DNA from: Dipteronia dyeriana
Taxonomy: Eukaryota; Streptophyta; Magnoliopsida; Sapindales; Sapindaceae
Direction: 5' to 3'
Length of the DNA: 64,000 nt
Assembly: GCA_032871835.1 (NCBI GenBank)
Contig: CM065297.1
Location: forward strand, 4,218,501-4,282,500
The position numbers and the translations under genes were made by a program. A model generated the notes under the pieces. That model was not told the origin of the DNA, searched no databases, and saw only the letters and a program-made list of their open reading frames with translations. Shown one piece after another: positions 57,259 through 64,000 of this stretch (position 1 is the stretch's first letter; the number at the start of each line of letters is the position of its first letter).

Positions 57259-60200
57259 GTTATTGTTGATTCCTTATTTCTCCATAGAGAAGGTTTAGGC
57301 TGGCTGTTGGAAAAGAAAAGGTGCAGCTTTCTCTTCTTTTGTTTCTTTTTTTTTTCTCGTACACACTCACATTTATATATATGAGTTGGGACCTCTTGTC
57401 TCTAGGGTCGACTATGAACATCTTCCCGCATGTGAGGTCCACAATCACTAGTAGCCAATGTTGCCGCCCAATATTGCACGGTATCAGGATCTGTAAACGT
57501 AAACATCATGTGTTATGATGTACAAAGATAACTATATATACAATTGCAAACCATGTCAATTAACACTTACCATGTCAACCTCGTGCCACATACGTCATCC
57601 ATTCGGGGCACCCCAAGCACCGTCGTAAGGTCGTCATCCTTCCACCACGACCTCAAAGCATTCCAACGCCTCGAGGTAATTTGCCTGCGAGAATCACGAG
57701 GCATCATTTTCCTGTATTGGTGCTCCAAAAAAGACTGTAGAAATACAAACTCAAAGTTATTATTGTTTTCTATACAAATCTACAAGCATGCGTAATCATT
57801 ACTAATTTCAATACTTACACAAAATTACGAGTCCAATATGTTGGCCATCTGACTGTATACATTCGGGAAAGCCCGTTGACGCTTCCGAAGAATATGGAGG
57901 TACGTGTCCATATGCATGAATATAAACACGTAAAGATATGTTAGGAGGCTTACATATGTAAAACAAATACTATAAACAGAATTTATGGTATGGTCCCACG
58001 TATCTCATCATCAACATCCATGAAGTTGGTCTGTAACCGATGGAACCATGCAGTATCAACCTACGTGAGCAAATCAACATCACGTCTGCATTATTGTTCC
58101 ATCAGCTACAAATTTATATAATACATTAGAAGAAAAACTGCCATCTAAATAACAAAGAGATTTACTTACAGTTCCCCGTTTACGTTCTTCTTGAAGGCTC
58201 GGTAAGCTTTCAACTGGTCACCGTCCACTAGTCTCTGGGGATTAAATATGTGCTCAGGTCTCTCTAGTATTACCCTCGCCCTCTTAGGTAGGCACGGATC
58301 TGTGTACGGGCTAAGTAACTGGCAACCACGCTTCAGTACACGTCTCTGTTGTCGAACTCCCCTCGCCGGGGTATGCTGAGATGAGGATGGGGGAGGGGGA
58401 GCCAGCTGCCCGAGGGGAGGTGGTGGAGGGGGTGTCTGCTCCTCGATCCGAGGGGGATGAGGGTCCGACTCCTAGCTCAGAGGTGGAGGGGGATATGGAG
58501 CCTACTGCTCGTTCGTCGGTGGAGGTGGAGGTGGAGGGGAAGGAGGAGGGGGAGCCTGCTGCTCGGTCGTCTGTGGAGGGGGAGGGGGAGACTAATGCTA
58601 GCTCCGAGATGGAGGGGTCCCTATGAATCGCTATGAGGGGCCGGCTGCTCGCTCTAAGGGGGAGGGGGAAGGGGAGGGGGAGACTGAGCCCCACTCTCCA
58701 GATCTGCCCATCCAGTATGTGGATCTTGTGTATGCTCATACATATGCGGCCTGAAGCCCTAAAATCCCCTGATCAATGCAAGTAACTCTCTGTGTTGTTG
58801 ATATCGATCCTCCTCGCTCTTCCGGATCAACTCCAGCAACTCCCGGTGCTGTTGTTGTCGATCATCCTCACTCTTTCGGAGGGCTTCACGCAACTTGTTC
58901 AACTACTGTTCTAAACGGGCCTAAAATCATGCAACATTGTTAATACTAAAACAATCATGCGTCATCCGGTAAAAAAAAATTACCATCTCAACTTACCTCC
59001 CCATCAAGTCCAACGACTGCATGGGAATCCCCTGTATCGGTACCATTTTCTGGGGTGGTAAACTGAACCTTTCTACGCCTCACTCATCGAGGAGACAACG
59101 AAGATCCGCCAGTGTCCATACAACTAAAATTTGGACCTGCACTTGTAGTCGGACCGCCACCCTCCTCATTGGGATAAACTGCACTTGTAGTCGGATCAGG
59201 GACAGTAGAAAGGTGAACCCTGTTGTCCTGCACATATGGGCTCCCCCCCTCACTTAGGCATATGAAGTACGGTGCCACCGCCTCAGCTATTGTGGGCACG
59301 ATTTTCATCCTCGCAGACATCTGAAAGCGTAGTTAGATGAATGTTATTGTTACTTATAGTAAGTAATATAACATATGATTAACAAATAAATTAATTACCC
59401 TAGCACTAAAAATCTTGTCAAGCATTTTCCCTCTGGGTTGTTTCGTCAACTTCCACTTCAACATACGAGGAAAAAGGTCTATAACCCTTCGAGTCCCGAA
59501 ATCGATGCCCAGTTGGGGGATCACCTCGAAAGCAAATATCTGCATCAAAGATAAGTATAGTTATAATCAAAAAATATTTTGGATTAGAAATGTAATGTAC
59601 ATGTTGGAAATCAAATTTCTTACCAAAAGGGCGTGTGATAGACCGTAGATGTTGTACCCCTCCACGGAATGTCCAACATCACCCTGTGACTGCTGGCGTA
59701 TTTCCTCACGACGTCGCGGTAACGCATGCTTGAATGAAAATATAGAATGCCTATAGAAGTGGGCACCCCACGGAAACGCATCGAAAGCATTGAGGTCCTC
59801 TACTAACCTAAACTGCCAAACTGGAATCTTCAATCTCTTGTCCACCCTCATCAATATCCAGTTCAACATGTAAATAAGGCACAACTTCACAGTATTGTAC
59901 GCTTGTTGAAACTCTCTGCGGGTAAGAACAACCCTCAAGTCATCCAACGATACCTCATCATGTGCAGGAAAGTACCGTTGATGTATGCCATTCTCAACTG
60001 TAACATATATACTCATGTCCGGTACGACTCCAAAACATAATCCGGTGATGAGTCTAAATTCCACCTTCGAAAACCTGACCACATGGTTTCCTAACAAGAA
60101 CCGCATCTCATCTGTGCCCGTCATGGTCCAACTCCCGCAACAGTAGCTGATGAATAACACCACCCAAAAACTTCAGCTCCCGGTGCATCGACATGAAATG

Positions 60201-60374
60201 CCTAAAACAGGAGGCCATGAACCGACGCCGATCCTCAATCGAAAACTCTTCAGGGACCCGGTTAAGTGCATCGTCTATACGGGCGAGGGCTTCAAAATGG
60301 TCGTGTCGGGTCAATTTTCCCTTGAACCAATCTCCCTCTGGAGTTTTAAGCAATTCCTTCAAGCTGCTAGTCAT
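57259..60374 (-). pseudogene. Ulp1-like protease transposon gene (DUF1985 plus C48 peptidase blocks)
   Basis: A multi-block gene on the minus strand. The N-terminal block starts at 60374, followed by the same frame change as in the array. DUF1985 (FLLGNHVVRF, FRLITGLCFG) then runs through VWQFRLVEDLNAFDAFPWG to a GTAAG donor near 59624. Next come a block with FAFEVIPQLG and LFPRMLKWKL (about 59540-59403), one with IAEAVAPYFICL (59320 on), and a proline-rich linker (opposite the G-rich 58381-58690). LLSPYTDPCLPKRARV follows near 58320-58270. The protease part has MDTYLHILRKRQRAFPN (about 57900) and IPCNIGRQHWLLVIVDL then MFIVDP (57480-57400), which supply the His and Asp of a C48 Ulp1/SENP site. 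The Gln and Cys blocks were not found. Such genes ride on plant Mutator-like elements; the peptidase would cleave SUMO-like tags if intact. Confidence 0.72.
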
Positions 60375-60420
60375 CTACAACGTCACAGAAACAATACATC
60401 AGTAAACTGCAAAAAAATTA

Positions 60421-61130
60421 TAAAATATTCTCGATCGTTTGAAACAAAATCTCGATACTTTGAAAATATTCTCGATCCTTTGCAAAAGTTCTCGATCCTT
60501 TGAAAACGTTCTCGATCCTTTGCAAAAGTTCTCGATCCTTTCAAAAAGGTCTTGATCCTTTGCAGATAGTCTCGATTCTTTCAAATTAGTCTTGATCATT
60601 TGAAAAACCTTTCGATCCTTTCAAATTAGTCTCGATCCGTCTCGATCCTTTGAAAAACCTCTCGATCCTTTGAAAAATCTTTTGATTAATTGAAAAATCT
60701 TCTAGATCATTTTATAAAATCTCGACCCTTTCAAAAACATTCTGGATCGTTTATAAACATTCTCGATCCTTTGAAAAACCTGTTGATTTTTTGAAAAATC
60801 TTCTCGATCATTTTAAAAAATCTCGACCCTTTCAAAAACATTATCGATCATTAGAAAAAATTCTCGATCCTTTGAAAATAGTCTCGATCCTTTGAAAAAC
60901 CTCTCGATTCTTTGAAAATTCTTCTTGATCATTTTATAAAATCTCTATCACTTTGAAAAACATTATCGATCGTTAGGAAAATATTCTCGATCGTTTAAAA
61001 CAATTTCTCACTGCTTTAAAAATATTCTCGATGCTTTTAAAATGTTCTCTATCCTTTGAGAAATAATCTCGATCGTATGATAAATTTTCTCGAATCTTTC
61101 AATAAAATTTCCTAGATTTCGCTTGAAATA
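60421..61130 (-). repeat. 20-bp GATCGAGAA minisatellite, inverted copy
   Basis: Reverse complement of 3070-3779, same length, with at least one internal base difference (GCAGATAGTC near 60560 against GCAAATAGTC). Confidence 0.9.
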
Positions 61131-62972
61131 TTATCGATTTATTATTATTTTTTAAAAAAAAATGCTCTATACCACAATTTCATCTTCCTCATAACATATT
61201 CAATCTCATTTCAAACCCAAACCAAAACCATAACCATTTTAAACCTTAATCTACAATTTTAATCAACAGAACAAGTCTAAAATGCAATGATAAGCTATCA
61301 ACAACAAATCGAGAAATAAAACAAACTGAACTTACCTATGTCAATCGCTGCGAAATGTACTGTATTCCCGTTCCGGTCAATAAGCTGTCGATTTTCTCGC
61401 CGTCGATTTTCTCGCCGTCGATTTTGTTGTCATCGCTTTCTTTCTCACTGTTGCTTTTCTTAGACTCACAAAACGACAACTTTCTCTCTTTTTCAATTTT
61501 GTCGGGGTATTCTCGTCTCTTTACGTTAAATGATGTCTTTTAAACTTACATTACTAAACTGATGATATTTGCACAACACCCCTCTGAAATAGTGCCATTT
61601 ATTTTTCGAGCCCATTTCCAATATGTCTAGACCATCCATATTAAATTTTGTAATATTTGTAGCTGTAGAGAAATTATTAAAAATCGGAGATCAGAGGATG
61701 GTCAATTGTATTAGCAAGAAACTAGATTTCTAAGTTTAGTTTTATATATGTGAAGTTTGTGTTGATTTACCTTACTGTGATGATAAGGTTATGACAGTAA
61801 ATCAATTTGTAAATTGATAGGTTTGAGTGACGCTTGAGCTTCTAGAGCTAGAGTCGATTTGTTCCTGTCCGAGGTAAGTAAATTTATTCATGGTGTTTTA
61901 CGTATCAAATTACCAAATTACTGTTTTCTTTATTGTATTTTACTGTAGTATATTTGTCAAAGATATTACTGATTTTGATTAAGTATTTAAGTTGTTTAAG
62001 AATGTACATAAACCGTTTTTGAAATTGATCTATTTCTTATATACTGTCAAATACATTTTGCTTAATATTATCTATAATGATATAGTTTTACTAAACTACT
62101 ACTACTACTACTATCTTATATTATTTAAACTCAAATAGTTTTACAAAAATACCACTGTTATATTTTTTATATAACAAATGTTACTGTTACCGTTACCGCT
62201 ACCGTTTATATTGTTATATGAAAATATCGTTGAGTTAAATATATGTGAATTTATAAAATAAAAAAGAACCGTTTTGGCTCATCGTTCCATAGTTACTGTT
62301 ATTGTTACTGACCTAGCTGGGATTCCGTGTGCACACATACTGTTACTGCAGCGTCACACGGGAAATTATGACATACTGTTGCCGCGTCACACGGGTACTT
62401 GTGACTCGGTGGAACATGAGCTAACTGATATATCGAATACTTGTTATTACTATATATAAATGTGTATACTGTGTTTTAAATGAAGTTTTTGTTCACTACT
62501 TTGTTTATTATTAATGTTTGTGAAAATGATACTGAGTTTAACAGTTAAAAACATTGTTTATACTATGGTATGTAATTGTATTTTTCATCGATATCAATTG
62601 TCATGCATGAATTTATTTACCGAGTTGACGGCTCACCCCTCATCACCACCATTTTACAGAGTAGTACCGGTTTATGTGAGATAGGTACTTAGAGTCAAGA
62701 ATTTGCTTCAGTACCGGATTTGATCGTTAGAGTCTATTTTCTTATATCATGTTACCTTGAGAACATTGTTAGTTTTACCTTATTGGATCTTTTGTATTGT
62801 AAGGATTGGGTTTTATTAAACGGTTATTTTGGAGGTTACATTTGAATTATTTATGAACACATCCTTTCTTTTGTGAATGTTTTCAGTCTTTATAGTTGGT
62901 AAGCTTGGAAGATTTACAGATTTATGACCGAGTATCATCCTAATCCGTTGGTATCGGATTTGGGGTGTTACA

Positions 62973-64000
62973 TGAGATCAATATTTTTAGTATTTTATGA
63001 CAAAATTGATTTTCCAGACATTTTAGTGATATTTATAAATAACTTGAACTCAAAATTATCTTGTCATCTACCTTAATACTTTCTAGACATTTCTCTCTCA
63101 CTCAAAATCATCTTCAGCTTCCTCAACCTCAACACCCCCATCAAAATTTCAACATAAATTTTCAGTTTCCTCAACTTTCATACCTTATCAGATCTTCCAT
63201 ACCCTATCAGATCTTCAGGTTGGACAGGTTGTGGTCCACGGATGAGTGATTGGTGATATGAGATTGGAGATAGACGGGTGGAGTAGTGCAACAATTTTAC
63301 TTTTTTTTTTTTACTTTTTCATAGAACAGATGTTGAATAATGATTCATAATCTTGACATCTTTATTATTGTTCATGCTCATTTGATAGGTGTAAATAATG
63401 GTTTATTTATACATAAATTGTAATGACTAGTGTGAATAAAGATATAGTTGTTTTATTAATATATATCAATGTTCTAGTAAGTGTTAGACGCTAGTCGAAC
63501 AGAGATCCAGCGCCTAGCGCCTAGGCCGATTAGTTGGTGATTAATCGGAAAACACAATTATATAAAAATTTCAATTATCAAATCCTAAGAAAATTCTTTC
63601 CAAATCCACAAAGGCTTGATTAGTAAATTATCAATCAAATTCAATCAAAAACCAATCAAAATCCCCTGACACCCAATGAATTGCAATCACAAACCAATTC
63701 AAATACAAACAAAAACAAGTTACCAAACTAATTGATAAAAATGACAAATTGGAAATTCTAACAAACATTAACAAGTTAACAAACTAATTGATAAAAAATT
63801 AAAAACTAACAATTTTTGTATATATTTTCTAATTTTCTTTCATTACGTTTGACAATTGCCAAATCAAAATTGATTATTCAATTTATGTCATTGATCACGT
63901 ACTCAAGCCGAAGAATCATGACGTGTCGGTGTCACCAACTATCAACTACTAGCTACTTAATTTGTTGCCAATCTTTAATTTTACCCAATCAAATTATCCA
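62973..64000. mobile_element. R1 inverted: promoter remnant and MITE (cut by window end)
   Basis: 62973-63466 is the inverted UGT upstream remnant and 63467-64000 the inverted MITE, beginning CAATGTTCTAG. It maps base for base to about 215-1242. The MITE left end and whatever follows lie beyond the window. Confidence 0.85.

Larger units (their letters stand above)
57111..62972 (-). mobile_element. Longer Ulp1/DUF1985-type transposon, inverted copy
   Basis: The reverse complement of array segment 1243-4280 occupies 59920-62972, including the minisatellite and LTR-like front. From 59919 down to about 57250 it continues with coding blocks absent from the array. It is bordered on the right by the R1 promoter remnant at 62973, as in the array. 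Terminal inverted repeats were not identified and the left border is set only by the UGT-flank match. Confidence 0.78.

Noticed and set aside
58311..58739. 142-codon Ser/Pro-rich frame on the minus strand
   Set aside because: It is not in the frame of the adjacent Ulp1-gene block (LLSPYTDPC); that frame reads polyproline here, so the Ser-rich frame is probably a shadow of low-complexity G-rich DNA.

Overview
The window looks like nuclear DNA of a flowering plant, probably a eudicot. It carries intronless UGT73-type glycosyltransferase genes, Ty3/gypsy and Ty1/copia retrotransposons with methionine-tRNA primer sites, hAT and Ulp1-type transposon remnants, AT-rich spacers and no operon-like gene packing. 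The species cannot be named from the sequence.

Left half (1-33266): four head-to-tail copies of a unit of about 8.48 kb, nearly identical to each other. The fourth is cut short at its 3' side. Each unit reads on the + strand: R1 (a hAT-like non-autonomous element plus a promoter remnant), a truncated Ulp1/DUF1985-type transposon with an LTR-like front and a 20-bp minisatellite, R2 (a second, slightly diverged copy of the R1 element and promoter), a promoter with five 23-bp modules, an intact 496-codon UGT gene, and a 3' flank. The UGT proteins of copies 1-3 are identical. Copy 4 differs at three residues and has a more diverged 3' flank. Sequence position 1 is already inside a unit, so the array probably continues upstream.

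Middle (33267-56360): an older, broken UGT73-type pseudogene split by nested retroelements. A long LTR-like element (X1) sits in the pseudogene. Into X1 went a solo gypsy LTR (TSD TATAA) and a Ty1/copia element (minus strand, TSD CAAAC). Into the copia went a complete Ty3/gypsy chromovirus (plus strand, TSD GCTTC). Into the gypsy went another solo LTR (TSD AGATC). A second X element (X2) lies 114 bp further along in the pseudogene. All retroelement coding regions carry stops or frameshifts.

Right end (56361-64000): a decayed hAT/BED transposase fragment, about 100 bp of UGT 3' flank in inverted orientation, and then an inverted copy of R1 plus the Ulp1/DUF1985 transposon. Here the transposon is longer than in the array and runs on into Ulp1 (C48) protease coding blocks. 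It shows what was lost when the array unit formed.

The only apparently functional host genes are the four UGTs, which probably glucosylate a specialised metabolite or hormone. The rest is transposon sequence that has shaped, copied and partly destroyed the UGT cluster. I found no clearly new biochemical system. The most unusual points are the structure of the amplified unit, the phased 23-bp promoter modules, and the inverted arm that preserves the pre-deletion state.
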